Shown here piece after piece: positions 34,614 to 44,558 of a stretch of DNA of 64,000 nucleotides. This DNA is from JBPRGG01 sp051418075. GTDB taxonomy: Bacteria; Bacteroidota; Bacteroidia; Cytophagales; Cyclobacteriaceae. A program made the position numbers and the translations under genes. Numbering within the stretch: the stretch's first letter is position 1; every line of letters starts with the position of its first letter. The DNA lies in contig JBPRGG010000119.1 in the NCBI GenBank assembly GCA_051418075.1, positions 25,965-89,964 on the forward strand, written 5' to 3'. The notes under the pieces are model-generated. The model was not told the DNA's origin. It did no database searches and was given only the letters and a program-made list of their open reading frames with translations.

Positions 34614-35472
34614 GATCATCCTGCTAGTGGGATTTTTTTTTCCCATGACTGTCCAGGCCCAGATGCCAGGAGATAGCATTCCGGCAGGGCAGGATACGAC
34701 GTTCATTCCAGCCGATACAATTATGGCCCCCATTGATACTATAACAGTTCCGGCTGACAGCCTGATCCAAAATAAAGACACTACAAATTTGCCCACTGAT
34801 AGCCTGGATTTAAGTAAAAGTTCCGGTGATACCACCCAAATTGCTGAGGATACCATCCGCCAGAAAGAACCTCAGACTGTAGCTCCTAATCCGGCTGATA
34901 CTGTGAATGTTTCCTGGGGCGGGGTAAGCCTGATGGTAGATTACCTTAAATTCGGTTCATACATTTTGGGTAATAATGAAAAATACGAGGGGAGTCTGGC
35001 CATTACATTTTTCGAGGACTTCATGATCGTGGCAGAAGGAGGTTACGGTTTACTGGTTCCGGAGCGGGCTATTAAAAACGGCAGTTATCGTTCCGAGGGT
35101 ATCTATGGCAGAATAGGCATTAATTTTATATTGATCAACAGCCCCTCCAATAAAATTTATCTGGGCTTCAGATATGCCCAAAGCAGGTTTGAAGATCAGG
35201 GCAGCCTGGTGTTGGAAAGCTCCGTCTGGCCATCTTACCAAAGAGATTTTACCCGCAAAAATCTTACTGCAGATTGGGCTGAACTGGTATTTGGCACGGA
35301 AGGGGCTTTAAAGTATGGGTTTTATATGGGTTGGACTTTACGCTTTAGGTTCCTGAATAATTATGATAAATTCGACCTGTTTCCTATTGACCGGATACCA
35401 GGTTATGGAATGACTACCAGCAAAATGGTTCCGGCCCTCAATTTATATTTAAAATATCACCTGGACTTTTAA
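34585..35472 (+). CDS. DUF6048-like outer-membrane protein, 295 aa
   Basis: I choose the ATG at 34585. It gives the signal peptide MKSRLRYIFRIILLVGFFFP followed by VQAQ, whereas the first ATG at 34540 adds a polar extension. A low-complexity stretch rich in Asp, Thr and Pro (about 30-110: repeats like TTFIPADTI) forms a linker, and the C-terminal ~190 residues are a barrel-like domain (VSLMVDYLKFGSYILG, IVAEGGYGLLVPER, GIYGRIGINFIL, IYLGFRYAQSRF). This matches DUF6048 as I remember it. The pairing with the upstream lipoprotein, including overlapping genes, supports a joint envelope role. Confidence 0.72.
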   Translation: MKSRLRYIFRIILLVGFFFPMTVQAQMPGDSIPAGQDTTFIPADTIMAPIDTITVPADSLIQNKDTTNLPTDSLDLSKSSGDTTQIAEDTIRQKEPQTVAPNPADTVNVSWGGVSLMVDYLKFGSYILGNNEKYEGSLAITFFEDFMIVAEGGYGLLVPERAIKNGSYRSEGIYGRIGINFILINSPSNKIYLGFRYAQSRFEDQGSLVLESSVWPSYQRDFTRKNLTADWAELVFGTEGALKYGFYMGWTLRFRFLNNYDKFDLFPIDRIPGYGMTTSKMVPALNLYLKYHLDF

Positions 35473-35576
35473 TTTTTTAAATTATAAATTCAGGAATGTG
35501 AGATTAGGGTTAATATTCACTTTTTAAGTTCATAAAAAAAGCCAATTTTAGCCACAAATCGTTAACAACCAGCGCC

Positions 35577-37418
35577 ATGAACCACTATTCAATCATTTTC
35601 TTTCTTTTAATTTTTCTGGATTATCAGCTTTTGTTTGGTCAAATTGATTACTCGGCCAATGACCAGGTACCTGATTATCAAGGTGGTTTCAGGTTTGGCA
35701 CCAATATGGGTGCTCCACAGGGTGAATGGTCAGATCAGACGCTGGCTACTTTAGCGGCCGGTTCGGAAACTTTGGGCCTACCCGGGGCAGGCTGTAACGC
35801 GCTCCGTTTATCTTTGCCCCACCATTTCCTGGAAAAATGGGGTTACGATATCCGGGTCAATACTGTCAAATACTATCATAAAGATTTGGGAATGGATCAT
35901 CATACCTTATTTATAGGTTACCCTGCTCTAGATGATAGGGAATCAAAAGTATGGTGTGAGGCCAGGGGAGCTTCTAAATTATTTGCCAAAATGTATGAAC
36001 CCATCTGGGACGGGGGAAAAAACGGAACACCGGTGAATGATAATAATCCGATGGCGCTATATTTATATAAAACTGCTTTAAAATATAATGAAACAGTAAC
36101 TTTCTGGGAAGTCTGGAATGAACCTGACTATACCAGAAGTGATAAGGGATGGCAATCCAGAGACGCTGATGACAGCTGGTGGAAAAGAGATCCTGCCCCC
36201 TGCGAGTTGAATAATTTGCTGGCCCCGGTGCAACATTATATCCGGGCTTTACGCATCGCCTATGAGGTAGTAAAATTCGTTGATCCTGAGGCTTTTATCT
36301 GTATCGGAGGAATTGGCTACGACAGTTTTCTTGATGCCATTCTGCGAAACACTGATAATCCAGACCAGGGAAAAGTTACAAGTCAATATCCCTTGAAGGG
36401 AGGTGCCTGGTTTGATTGTCTAAGTTATCATAATTATCCCATGTATGGGCTGAGAGCCTATGAAAATGGTAATTGGGTACCCTATAGGCATTCCGATAAA
36501 GCTGTAGAAGTGTTTATAAATGCTAAAAAATCTAAAGAACAACTTCTGGCCAGTTATGGGTATGATAACAAAAACTTTCCTAAAAAACGGGTAATTGTGA
36601 CTGAAACCAACCTGCCCCGACAGGTCTTTCAAAATTTTATTGGATCTGAAGCGGCACAAAATAATTACCTGGCCAAAATTATTATCAAAGGTCAAGCAAA
36701 TAATATCGACCAGATCCATACTTTTTGTTTATATGATTCAGAACAGCCCTCCAATCCTTACCATGTTATGGGATTTTATCCCAATTTAAAGAATGTCAAA
36801 CCTTATCAACAAGTTGAGCATCAGTCCGCAGTGTTAGCAAGAAATACCATGTCACTTTTAAAGGGCCATAAATATGATCCGATCAGAACCGCCGAGTTAA
36901 AAATACCAGACCAGGCTGATGGAGCGGCCTTCAAAGATCAAGAGGGGCATTACATTTATGCTTTATGGGCTAAGACTTCAAAGGATAATGATGAAACGAC
37001 TGCAGCTACTTATCAATTTCCTGATGATTTTGGTGCTGCCAGTTGTACAAAATTCAAATCCGACTATACCCTGACCGGCCAATCCCAGCAATTGAGCAGT
37101 ACGACCGTGGAATTGAATGGAACTCCTTCCTTTTTTAAATTGAGTAATGAAATCGTTTTATCTACAGGTTATCCAGCAATAAATCAATTTAAGGTTTTTC
37201 CTAATCCATCTCTGGGATTAATCATAATTAGTGCACCTAACCTGCTGAATAAGCCAGGTCATTTAGTCATCAGCAATAGTAAAGGGCAAGATGTTTACCA
37301 TAATGATATATCCGGTCAGGATGATCAAAAAATAATTTCAGGACTCCCTCCCGACCTGTATTTATTCCAATATTTTATAGACAATGAGCGATTTATGCAA
37401 AAAGTACTGGTTAAATAA
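35577..37418 (+). CDS. Secreted clan-A glycoside hydrolase-like protein with T9SS sorting domain, 613 aa
   Basis: A signal peptide (ending LLFGQ) is followed by a TIM-barrel domain. The acid/base candidate is Glu182 in EVWNEPDYT and the nucleophile candidate is Glu343 in VIVTETNLPRQ, the spacing and motifs of a retaining clan GH-A enzyme (GH39-like or similar). A beta-rich piece (about 430-530) follows, then a T9SS domain (about 535-613: INQFKVFPNPSLGLIIIS, HLVISNSKGQDVYHNDI, LPPDLYLFQYF). The protein is probably placed on the cell surface or released. The sugar substrate is unknown. Two other secreted carbohydrate-active candidates follow on the opposite strand. Confidence 0.8.
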   Translation: MNHYSIIFFLLIFLDYQLLFGQIDYSANDQVPDYQGGFRFGTNMGAPQGEWSDQTLATLAAGSETLGLPGAGCNALRLSLPHHFLEKWGYDIRVNTVKYYHKDLGMDHHTLFIGYPALDDRESKVWCEARGASKLFAKMYEPIWDGGKNGTPVNDNNPMALYLYKTALKYNETVTFWEVWNEPDYTRSDKGWQSRDADDSWWKRDPAPCELNNLLAPVQHYIRALRIAYEVVKFVDPEAFICIGGIGYDSFLDAILRNTDNPDQGKVTSQYPLKGGAWFDCLSYHNYPMYGLRAYENGNWVPYRHSDKAVEVFINAKKSKEQLLASYGYDNKNFPKKRVIVTETNLPRQVFQNFIGSEAAQNNYLAKIIIKGQANNIDQIHTFCLYDSEQPSNPYHVMGFYPNLKNVKPYQQVEHQSAVLARNTMSLLKGHKYDPIRTAELKIPDQADGAAFKDQEGHYIYALWAKTSKDNDETTAATYQFPDDFGAASCTKFKSDYTLTGQSQQLSSTTVELNGTPSFFKLSNEIVLSTGYPAINQFKVFPNPSLGLIIISAPNLLNKPGHLVISNSKGQDVYHNDISGQDDQKIISGLPPDLYLFQYFIDNERFMQKVLVK

Positions 37419-37422
37419 CTGG

Positions 37423-37551
37423 CTATTTGCGATTCCGGCTGATCATTTCAATGATAGCTGCTATTAGGGAAGCAACAAAAGTAAGTCCCCCAAATATTAA
37501 AGAAAACCTGGTCATAGGATGTTTTCGAAAATACTTTCTGTTAGTCTTCAT
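37423..37551 (-). CDS. Possible 42-aa single-span membrane protein
   Basis: This short open frame has a strongly basic N-terminus (MKTNRKYFRKHPMTR), one hydrophobic helix (FSLIFGGLTFVASLIAAIIE) and a basic tail (MISRNRK). That composition is unlikely by chance and fits a small inner-membrane protein. It converges with the end of the glycoside hydrolase gene, 4 bp apart. Homologues in related genomes would be needed for certainty. Confidence 0.45.
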   Translation of the reverse strand: MKTNRKYFRKHPMTRFSLIFGGLTFVASLIAAIIEMISRNRK

Positions 37552-37699
37552 ATCATGTTTTTTGTTGGTATAATCTTAACACATTTAATTGTTGATTGAT
37601 CAAAGAAAAAAGGGAGGATGACTGCATTTTACTCTTATGAAGTTAAGTCACTTCCGAAGAAATCAAATTCCAGTTTATTTCTGCCGGTCCCAAAGAGCA

Positions 37700-39142
37700 T
37701 TATTTACTTCTTTTAAATAATAATAACCCTTGTTCACCCAACTTCAAGATATATATGCCATCCTGGTATAGTCCCAGATCAATGAACCTGGATGAACCAG
37801 TTTTAATTACCTGCTGCTGAAGATTCGTTATCACCCATTCCTGACCAGGACATTCTGATAGATAATAAACGTTCGGAGATGGGTTAGGATAAGCTTTTAA
37901 TTGACTTGATTGATCCGTTTGAAAACCTGAAATAATTTGCCTCTCAAAAGCGCCCAGATCAGGAGAATCAGTAATCTGATGGGCTAAATAATCAATTTCA
38001 TAATCATGTGAAGTCCCGGCATTTATGGCCGGGGAAGAAAAGTTTAATTGAAAATTGTTTCCCAAAGGATCAATAAAACCCGGAATAGCCTGCAACTCAT
38101 GTTGATTTAGTGAAATGCCCAAAGGATCATTGGATGGTGAATAATACAAATTATAATCATGCTGAAAACTATGATTTCCGGAAAAGCGGTCAAACCCTTG
38201 GTATACAATAATGTTGTTCAGCACCTGCACTTTCCCGGCAGAATTTTCACCATTAAACCACAATACTTCATATTGATCTTTTGAAAGATCAAATACGCTA
38301 TTATTGATAAAAAGAAAGTTTTTTACGGAAGCGGCAAAATCACCCTGAAAATGAAATCCACCAATTTCTCCATTGTTTACCAGCAAGTTATAATAGATCT
38401 CAATGTTTTCCATCACACCTGCTCCTGCTTCAAAAAAACCATCACAATTTTCAGCATAATTATGATGCACCTTCAGCCCCTTTATATCCCCAAAAAATTC
38501 AAGGGCACCCCCATCTACACCATAATCATAGGATTGATCAATACAATTTAAAAAATAATTCCAGGCAATTTCATTTTTACCATGTTCCACTTCTATTCCC
38601 ACTGCCCCATAATCATCATTACCACCAGGGGTATTTCGAATGATATGAAGATCATGAATATTATTGTGGAAGATCTTATTAAATCCGCAATGGATGGCAA
38701 TACCAAATCCTGTGTTATAAATTTCGCAGTGGCTAACTGTACAATGACTGCTGTCTATTTGAATGCCGGCAGAATGGGTATTATGGATGTTTAAACTGTC
38801 TATCACTACGTATTGGGCCTGTACCCCGATTGCATACCACTCTCCCGGATTGGAAAACGATGGTTAAATTCCCATTCCATAACTACCTACATAAACGGGT
38901 TGCTCCGGTGTGCCTGGATACTTGAGATTAAAATAACCTGAATAGGACGAATTCCTGGCGAAAAGGATGGAATCACCCGGTGAAACAGCGACATGATCAA
39001 GTTGGTAAAAATCATAGAAGGCCGTGGCAGGATTTAATCCATCATTTTGATTGCTACCATTACCTGAATTAATATAGTAGGTAGTTGCCTTTACCGAGCA
39101 GGGAATTAGCAGAAGCAATATGAGCCAGGATATAAATTTCAT
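37700..39142 (-). pseudogene. Parallel beta-helix secreted protein interrupted by an in-frame stop
   Basis: A single reading frame runs from the ATG at 39142 to 37700 but has a TAA at codon 93 (38866-38864). The N-terminal piece has a signal peptide (ISWLILLLLIPCSVKA) and the start of a right-handed beta-helix (YYINSGNGSNQNDGLNPATAF). After the stop the frame continues directly (PSFSNPGEWYAIGVQ, then QYVVIDSLNIHNTHSAG) through helix coils (HCEIYNTGFGIAIHCGFNKI, KGLKVHHNYAENCDG) to a T9SS sorting domain at the C-terminus. The family resembles pectate-lyase-like or similar secreted proteins. Without the stop it would be 480 aa. It could be a recent pseudogene, a sequencing error or, less likely, a readthrough case. 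A GTG at 38806 could restart only a signal-less fragment. Confidence 0.85.
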
Positions 39143-39174
39143 CGGATAATTGCTGCAATTACATAGGTTATTCC

Positions 39175-41466
39175 TTAGATCTTTAAAATCACCTCCCGGG
39201 TTTCACCAGGTTTAAGTATGATCTCCCGGGCCTTTAACAAAGCATTTTGACCAAAAGGCTGCTTCATTTGTTCCTCATTTTCCTGTACCAGTTTCACTTT
39301 AGCTGTCATCCTGGTAGGATTGGTCACTGAAAGCACCATCCTGTTCCTGGTTTTACGTTTAATTTCAGCATCTACATTGTCAAATACCTTGATGTAGTTT
39401 TTGTCGGTCTGGACATAAATACCTGGAATCTCTATGTAAGTCAGCATCAGTGAAGTTTCAGCCCAGGTGGTGAGGTAAGTGATCTCCCCAATCCCTTCCA
39501 GCCAGTCGGTGGTATTCACCCGTTCACACATCCATCCCAGGTTAGCCCCGGCAATCGGACGATCCGGATGGGAAAGGTATTGGGGCAGGTTATGCGATAT
39601 ATCCTGCAATAAATCCAGGTAGAAAGTATCTCCGGTAGCCCGGTACAGTTTTAGCAAACCCAGGCCTGAATGGGTGCAGATGCCGGGTGCGCCATGTTTA
39701 TTTTGTGTATTGGCATTTACAGCACCCAGGGAATACATATCCAGTTTTCCAAAAAGAGAACCTGGAGGAAACTGATAATTGTAGGATATGACCCAGGTAG
39801 AAAACTGGCGGGCTACATCGCTGCCATATTTCAGCCATTTATTATCACCGGTTGTTTCATATAAAGTGGCATAACTTTCTACCAGGGCATAGCAGGATTC
39901 GCTGTCAAAATTCTGCATGGCATCTCCGGGACCACCATTAGTAATACCTTTTTTCACAAAATTTTGATAATAATATTCCCCAGCTTGTTGGGCCGTTTTC
40001 AAGTAATCTTTCCGGTCAAAATATTGATAAGCCAGGCACAGTGCAGCCGGAATAATTCCTCCACTGGTAGATCCTCCTACTACCACTTCCCCGGTTGGAT
40101 TATCTACAAACTGACCAAACTGGCCATGGTCCTGCCAGATTTTCACCAAAGCATCAGATGCCCCTTTGGTTCCATTTTTCCAGCTTTCTTTCACCTCCAT
40201 CTGCATTTCTTCCATCAGCATCAACTGTTTCACAATATAAAACAAGCCATCACCACTTTTTCGGATCAGGTGCCAGTTTTTAGTGTGTGGCTTTCTTATA
40301 TCACCGCCATACCATTTATCTCCATGTTCGCCGGAATCCCAGAACAATCCGGAAGGGGCAATACCGTCAGGAAAGAGCCAATCAAAATTACGGATTACAT
40401 TTTGCCTGGTCTGTTCATTACCCGCCCACAGGAGCGGGTAGGTAGAAATCATACCTCCAGTCCATCCGATTTGCCAATCCTGCAAAAACATATTACGCGG
40501 CCCCACCGAATAATATCCATGCTTTGACTCCCAGTTGAGCTGGTTAAACTTTTGCTCCTGCACCCGAAAACAATCGGAAAAAGGTATGATCTTTCGCCGT
40601 TTACCATTGTCTATCACATCCTTCCTGATGACTGCGAACCTATCAAACAGATCCTGTAATTGATGAGCCTCAAATGAATACAGCCTGAAATGTAAAGTAA
40701 CTTCATCACCTGCTGAAAAATCCACCGGTTGATCGTCAGAGGGCCAACGATTATCAGTAATACGGTATTTATACAATTCCCGCATTACCGGTGCAGTCAA
40801 TGAAATGGTAGCAGACTGACGATCACGGCTTTCAGTAATGCTTATCCCGGTATCTCCTAAACCTGTTGCCTGGTCAGTAAGCAGAAAGAAACCTTTAGAA
40901 TTTGCCTGGTCATGATAGCCAATCCCTGGTGTGGTCATATCTCCGGTTCGTTGCTGAATACGGGAAAATCCATCGTCATGAGCCAGTTTGGGCACATCAG
41001 ACAGGATGATGGGTTGATCCGGACCTATATCTCTAGGGTCCAGCAATTTAGGTGAATAGCGAATACGGCGATAGTCATAACGGTTGCCATTATACACAGC
41101 TCCCGGCATCAAAACATAATTTTGCCGGGACCACCGATTAATTTCTATATCCACTGAAACACTGGCTTGTTGTATGGAGCCGGCTGTACATCTGAGGGTG
41201 ATGGTATAATCTTTCGCGTCCTTACGATCTGTCACTGGTTGTACTTTAGTGGATACCTGCCATTCAGAATTACGGGCTTTTAAATGATCTCCCTCAGAAG
41301 GAAATTGCTGCCGGTAAATAAGCAAATTATGCTGCTGGTGATCGTATTGATTGATCCTGGTTTTAATAAATATACCCGGATCTATGGATTGATGCTCATC
41401 CTGTGCCAAAGCATTACCTGACAAAAAGGCTACCAGGGACAGAAAAATAATAAATATAGGATTCAT
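39175..41466 (-). CDS. Secreted six-hairpin-like protein, probable carbohydrate-active enzyme, 763 aa
   Basis: A signal peptide (IIFLSLVAFLSGNALA) leads a beta-sandwich N-terminal part of about 270 residues, followed by a helical region with repeated aromatic and glycine-rich turns (FLQDWQIGWTGGMISTYPLL, FWDSGEHGDKWYGGDIRK, FDSESCYALVESYATLYETT, WLEGIGEITYLTTWAETSL). This is the pattern of an (alpha/alpha)6 six-hairpin glycosidase. A small beta domain closes the chain. The precise GH or PL family is not recognised. There is no T9SS domain, so it is probably periplasmic. It lies 32 bp upstream of the broken beta-helix gene and is probably co-transcribed with it. Confidence 0.7.
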   Translation of the reverse strand: MNPIFIIFLSLVAFLSGNALAQDEHQSIDPGIFIKTRINQYDHQQHNLLIYRQQFPSEGDHLKARNSEWQVSTKVQPVTDRKDAKDYTITLRCTAGSIQQASVSVDIEINRWSRQNYVLMPGAVYNGNRYDYRRIRYSPKLLDPRDIGPDQPIILSDVPKLAHDDGFSRIQQRTGDMTTPGIGYHDQANSKGFFLLTDQATGLGDTGISITESRDRQSATISLTAPVMRELYKYRITDNRWPSDDQPVDFSAGDEVTLHFRLYSFEAHQLQDLFDRFAVIRKDVIDNGKRRKIIPFSDCFRVQEQKFNQLNWESKHGYYSVGPRNMFLQDWQIGWTGGMISTYPLLWAGNEQTRQNVIRNFDWLFPDGIAPSGLFWDSGEHGDKWYGGDIRKPHTKNWHLIRKSGDGLFYIVKQLMLMEEMQMEVKESWKNGTKGASDALVKIWQDHGQFGQFVDNPTGEVVVGGSTSGGIIPAALCLAYQYFDRKDYLKTAQQAGEYYYQNFVKKGITNGGPGDAMQNFDSESCYALVESYATLYETTGDNKWLKYGSDVARQFSTWVISYNYQFPPGSLFGKLDMYSLGAVNANTQNKHGAPGICTHSGLGLLKLYRATGDTFYLDLLQDISHNLPQYLSHPDRPIAGANLGWMCERVNTTDWLEGIGEITYLTTWAETSLMLTYIEIPGIYVQTDKNYIKVFDNVDAEIKRKTRNRMVLSVTNPTRMTAKVKLVQENEEQMKQPFGQNALLKAREIILKPGETREVILKI

Positions 41467-41653
41467 GTTATTTATGCATTATTCTTCCTATAAAACTATT
41501 GTAAGCTGAGTTTAATTACAATCATGAAGCAAAAATTTATTGAAGAGGAAAATTCATAATGGAAGGCTGCTCAAGTGTATATTTCAGATTAAGTAAAATG
41601 TGACCTGTAACTAAAGAAAGGATTTGAAACGGGAAAAGGCAAAAAGATTAAAG

Positions 41654-41687
41654 AAAGTTCGGTGCATAATATTACGCACCAAACTTT
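41654..41687 (-). terminator. Terminator hairpin after ftsZ
   Basis: The arms AAAGTT...GGTGC and GCACC...AACTTT pair almost completely, with wobble pairs between the blocks and a TAATATTA centre. On the minus strand the hairpin lies 35 bp after the ftsZ stop and is followed by a T-rich run (TTTAATCTTTTT). It fits an intrinsic terminator closing the dcw operon. Confidence 0.75.
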
Positions 41688-41721
41688 AATAGAAACTATG
41701 AGAGACTAGCAGAAAAAAATC

Positions 41722-43197
41722 TTAATCTACATTATCATGCAGAAACTTGTTATTGCCCAAAATCTGATTTTCATCATTCAAATTATATCGGGATATATTT
41801 TTCTCGGAAGAGTGGGTCACATCCTGAAGTTTGTATTTTTTCCTGATGTAAGCCGGCACTTCCAGTTTATTCTTAAACTCATTGGCGTCAGCCGGACCTG
41901 ATTTCAGGCCCTGCAATCTTTGTCGCCGTTCATCTGCTTGTTTTTGCAATACCATCTTTTTCCTGTCCATATCATCTTCCTCTTCAGTTGATTGGGTGTG
42001 ATCCACAATTTCAAAATCACCCAGGCCGGCATAAAAGTCTTCCGAACTTTCTACCTGATCCTGCTCCTGAGGCTTTTGGAAGGTGAATGATTTTTTAGGT
42101 TCTTCCTGTTGATTTTGATGGTTCTGAACCGATTCCTTTTTCTGATCATCAAACAAACTGATCTGTTTATTGGATTCCAGATCTATCACTTTTTTCTTTT
42201 CAGCTTTAATGGTTTTAAAATCATCATTCTCAAAACCAGTAGCGATAATGGTTACCCGAATACTTTCTCCCAGATCAGGATCAATACCATGGCCGAATAT
42301 CACCTCCGCCTCTTCACCAGCTTTCTCCTGGATGTATTCAATGATATCAGTCAGTTCATCCATTTGCAACTCCGCCTGCTCCCCGGAAATGATAGACAAC
42401 AGGATCTTTTCAGCCCCATGGATATCTTTATTGTTAAGCAATGGAGAAGATATAGCTTCTTCGGCAGCTCTTTTGGCCCGGTTTTCTCCTTCTGTTTTGG
42501 CTGATCCCATTACTGCCGCCCCGGATTCCTTCATCACGGTTTTTACATCTTCAAAGTCTACATTGACATAGCCAGGCACGGTAATGATTTCAGCTATACC
42601 TTTGGCTGCAGTGGTCAAAATATTATCAGCCTGGGCGAAGGCAGCCCGAATCGGCAGGTTCCCATAAATCTCTCTTAATTTGTCATTTAAAATGACCAAT
42701 ACCGTATCACAACTTTCCCGCAGGTCGTCGATACCAGCCTGGGCCGCCCTGGTCTTCTTTTTGCCTTCAAAAGCAAATGGAGCGGTGACAATACCTACGG
42801 TTAAAATATCCAGTTCCTTGGCTACTTTGGCAATCACCGGTGCAGCCCCAGTTCCGGTGCCGCCACCCATTCCGGCGGTTATGAATACCATTTTAGTGCT
42901 GTCACTTAACAGGTCCCTGATCTCTTCCTTGCTCTCAAGGGCAGCCTGCTTGCCTTTTTCCGGATTGGCTCCTGCCCCCAGGCCACTGGTAAGATTTACT
43001 CCGATTTGTAGCCGGTTCGGCACCGGACTGCTTTTCAGGGCCTGTGAATCGGTATTGCACACCACGAATTCCACATCCTTGATGCCCTGATTAAACATGT
43101 GATTGACTGCATTACTTCCGCCACCACCTACACCAATTACTTTGATGATCGATTTGTGGTGCTTTGGAATTTCAAATTTATAAGAATTTTCTCCCAT
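41722..43197 (-). CDS. ftsZ: Cell division protein FtsZ
   Basis: This is the tubulin-like GTPase that builds the division ring. From the ATG at 43197 (MGENSYKFEIP) it has 491 aa; a start nine codons earlier is possible but not supported by the family. The G-box IKVIGVGGGGSNAVNHM, the tubulin signature GGGTGTGAAPVIAKVA and the T7 loop NVDFEDVKTVM are present. After the conserved core (to about 320) comes a long acidic linker rich in Gln and Glu, and then the C-terminal motif LEVPAYIRKKYKLQD typical of Bacteroidota FtsZ. It is the last gene of the dcw operon, 43 bp after ftsA. Confidence 0.97.
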   Translation of the reverse strand: MGENSYKFEIPKHHKSIIKVIGVGGGGSNAVNHMFNQGIKDVEFVVCNTDSQALKSSPVPNRLQIGVNLTSGLGAGANPEKGKQAALESKEEIRDLLSDSTKMVFITAGMGGGTGTGAAPVIAKVAKELDILTVGIVTAPFAFEGKKKTRAAQAGIDDLRESCDTVLVILNDKLREIYGNLPIRAAFAQADNILTTAAKGIAEIITVPGYVNVDFEDVKTVMKESGAAVMGSAKTEGENRAKRAAEEAISSPLLNNKDIHGAEKILLSIISGEQAELQMDELTDIIEYIQEKAGEEAEVIFGHGIDPDLGESIRVTIIATGFENDDFKTIKAEKKKVIDLESNKQISLFDDQKKESVQNHQNQQEEPKKSFTFQKPQEQDQVESSEDFYAGLGDFEIVDHTQSTEEEDDMDRKKMVLQKQADERRQRLQGLKSGPADANEFKNKLEVPAYIRKKYKLQDVTHSSEKNISRYNLNDENQILGNNKFLHDNVD

Positions 43198-43240
43198 AGT
43201 TGTAATTGTTTTATGGTTCAACAAAGTCTCTTCATATTAA

Positions 43241-44548
43241 TTAATAATCCTGTTCCTCATCTACGTCATCAATCAAAAGTCCCTTGGTCCGGTCAATGAT
43301 CCTTCTGAAAAAATCGCTTCCCTGACGGTCTTTTTTGATCCTGTTTTTATTGGAAACCTGCTCCCGATTGAGTTTGTAGCGATTCTCCCGATCATCTATA
43401 GCCCTGAAACCTGACAGCACTAACCCTACTGAAGTAGCGTACATGGGTGTTTTTACGGCTTCGATCTTGCTCTTACCCAGGTGTTCATTGGGATAACCGA
43501 TCCGGCAATCCAGGCCTGTCATAAATTCAAATAGCTGTTTGGAGTACTGCATTTGGGCACCGCCTCCGGTAATGACAATTCCTCCGGCAATTTTTCCTTC
43601 ATATCCGGAAGTTATGATCTCTGTATGCACCAGTTCAATGATCTCTTCCATTCTGGCTTCAATGATATAAGCCAGGTTTTTAATGGAGATTTCCTTAGGT
43701 GCCCTGTGTTTCAAGCCAGGTATGGAAACAATTTCATTGGGGTTAGCCTCCTTGGCAATGGCTTTACCAAACTTGGTCTTCAGCAATTCGGCCTGGTGCT
43801 GCATCACCATGCATCCCTGTTTGATATCTGAGGTGATGATATTTCCTCCAAAAGGTATTACAGCTGTATGGCGAATAATATTGTCATGGAAAATGGCAAT
43901 ATCTGTGGTACCACCTCCAATATCTACCAGGCAAACACCTGCTTCTTTTTCTTCATCACTCAATACTGCAAGGCTGGAAGCCAATGGTTCCAGGATCAGG
44001 TTTTCAATGTCCAGACCGGCCCGTCGCACACATTTATTGACATTGCTGATGGCATTGGTCTGGGCGGTGATCACATGAAAATCAGCCTCAAGTTTCACCC
44101 CGGTCATGCCCACCGGATCTTTGATCCCCTCTTCATAATCTACGATATAATCCTGTGGCATCACATGTATGATCTCACTGCCAGGCGGAATTACGATCTT
44201 ATACATATCATTAGTCAGGCGATTTACATCTTCCACTGTGATCTCATCATCAGTAGTATCCCGGGTAATAGATCCATGCTGGATAGCACTTTTGATATGC
44301 TGCCCGGCAATACCCACATTCACCACCCTGATATTGATCCCGGACTGGTTTTCAGCCTCCCGGATAGCCTTTTCTATACCCTGAATGGTTTTATCAATGT
44401 TGGTGACAATTCCTCTGATTACTCCATCGGAAACAGCTTTACCCATGCCCAGCACTTCAAGTTTGCCGTATTCATTTTTACGGCCAACAATTGCACAAAT
44501 TTTGGTAGTTCCAATATCTAGTCCGACAACAATTTTATCTTTTTCCAT
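43241..44548 (-). CDS. ftsA: Cell division protein FtsA
   Basis: This actin-like ATPase of 435 aa tethers FtsZ to the membrane. Visible are the phosphate-1 loop VVGLDIGTTKICAIVG, the SHS2-like subdomain 1C (VNVGIAGQHIKSA), phosphate-2 VCLVDIGGGTTDIAIF and the adenosine motif GIVITGGGAQMQ. The C-terminus carries a basic, amphipathic stretch (DFFRRIIDRTKGLLIDDV) suited to membrane binding. It sits between ftsQ (10-bp gap) and ftsZ in the usual order. Confidence 0.96.
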   Translation of the reverse strand: MEKDKIVVGLDIGTTKICAIVGRKNEYGKLEVLGMGKAVSDGVIRGIVTNIDKTIQGIEKAIREAENQSGINIRVVNVGIAGQHIKSAIQHGSITRDTTDDEITVEDVNRLTNDMYKIVIPPGSEIIHVMPQDYIVDYEEGIKDPVGMTGVKLEADFHVITAQTNAISNVNKCVRRAGLDIENLILEPLASSLAVLSDEEKEAGVCLVDIGGGTTDIAIFHDNIIRHTAVIPFGGNIITSDIKQGCMVMQHQAELLKTKFGKAIAKEANPNEIVSIPGLKHRAPKEISIKNLAYIIEARMEEIIELVHTEIITSGYEGKIAGGIVITGGGAQMQYSKQLFEFMTGLDCRIGYPNEHLGKSKIEAVKTPMYATSVGLVLSGFRAIDDRENRYKLNREQVSNKNRIKKDRQGSDFFRRIIDRTKGLLIDDVDEEQDY

Positions 44549-44558
44549 AGCTTCTATT

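Noticed and set aside
38807..38866. Frameshift in the beta-helix gene
   Set aside because: The two halves are in the same frame; only an in-frame TAA separates them.
43198..43224. Upstream start for ftsZ
   Set aside because: It adds nine residues that the family lacks; MGENSYKFEIP fits better.
42170..44521. Long plus-strand open frames opposite ftsZ and ftsA (up to 217 codons)
   Set aside because: They are shadows of strongly conserved genes and have no recognisable protein features.
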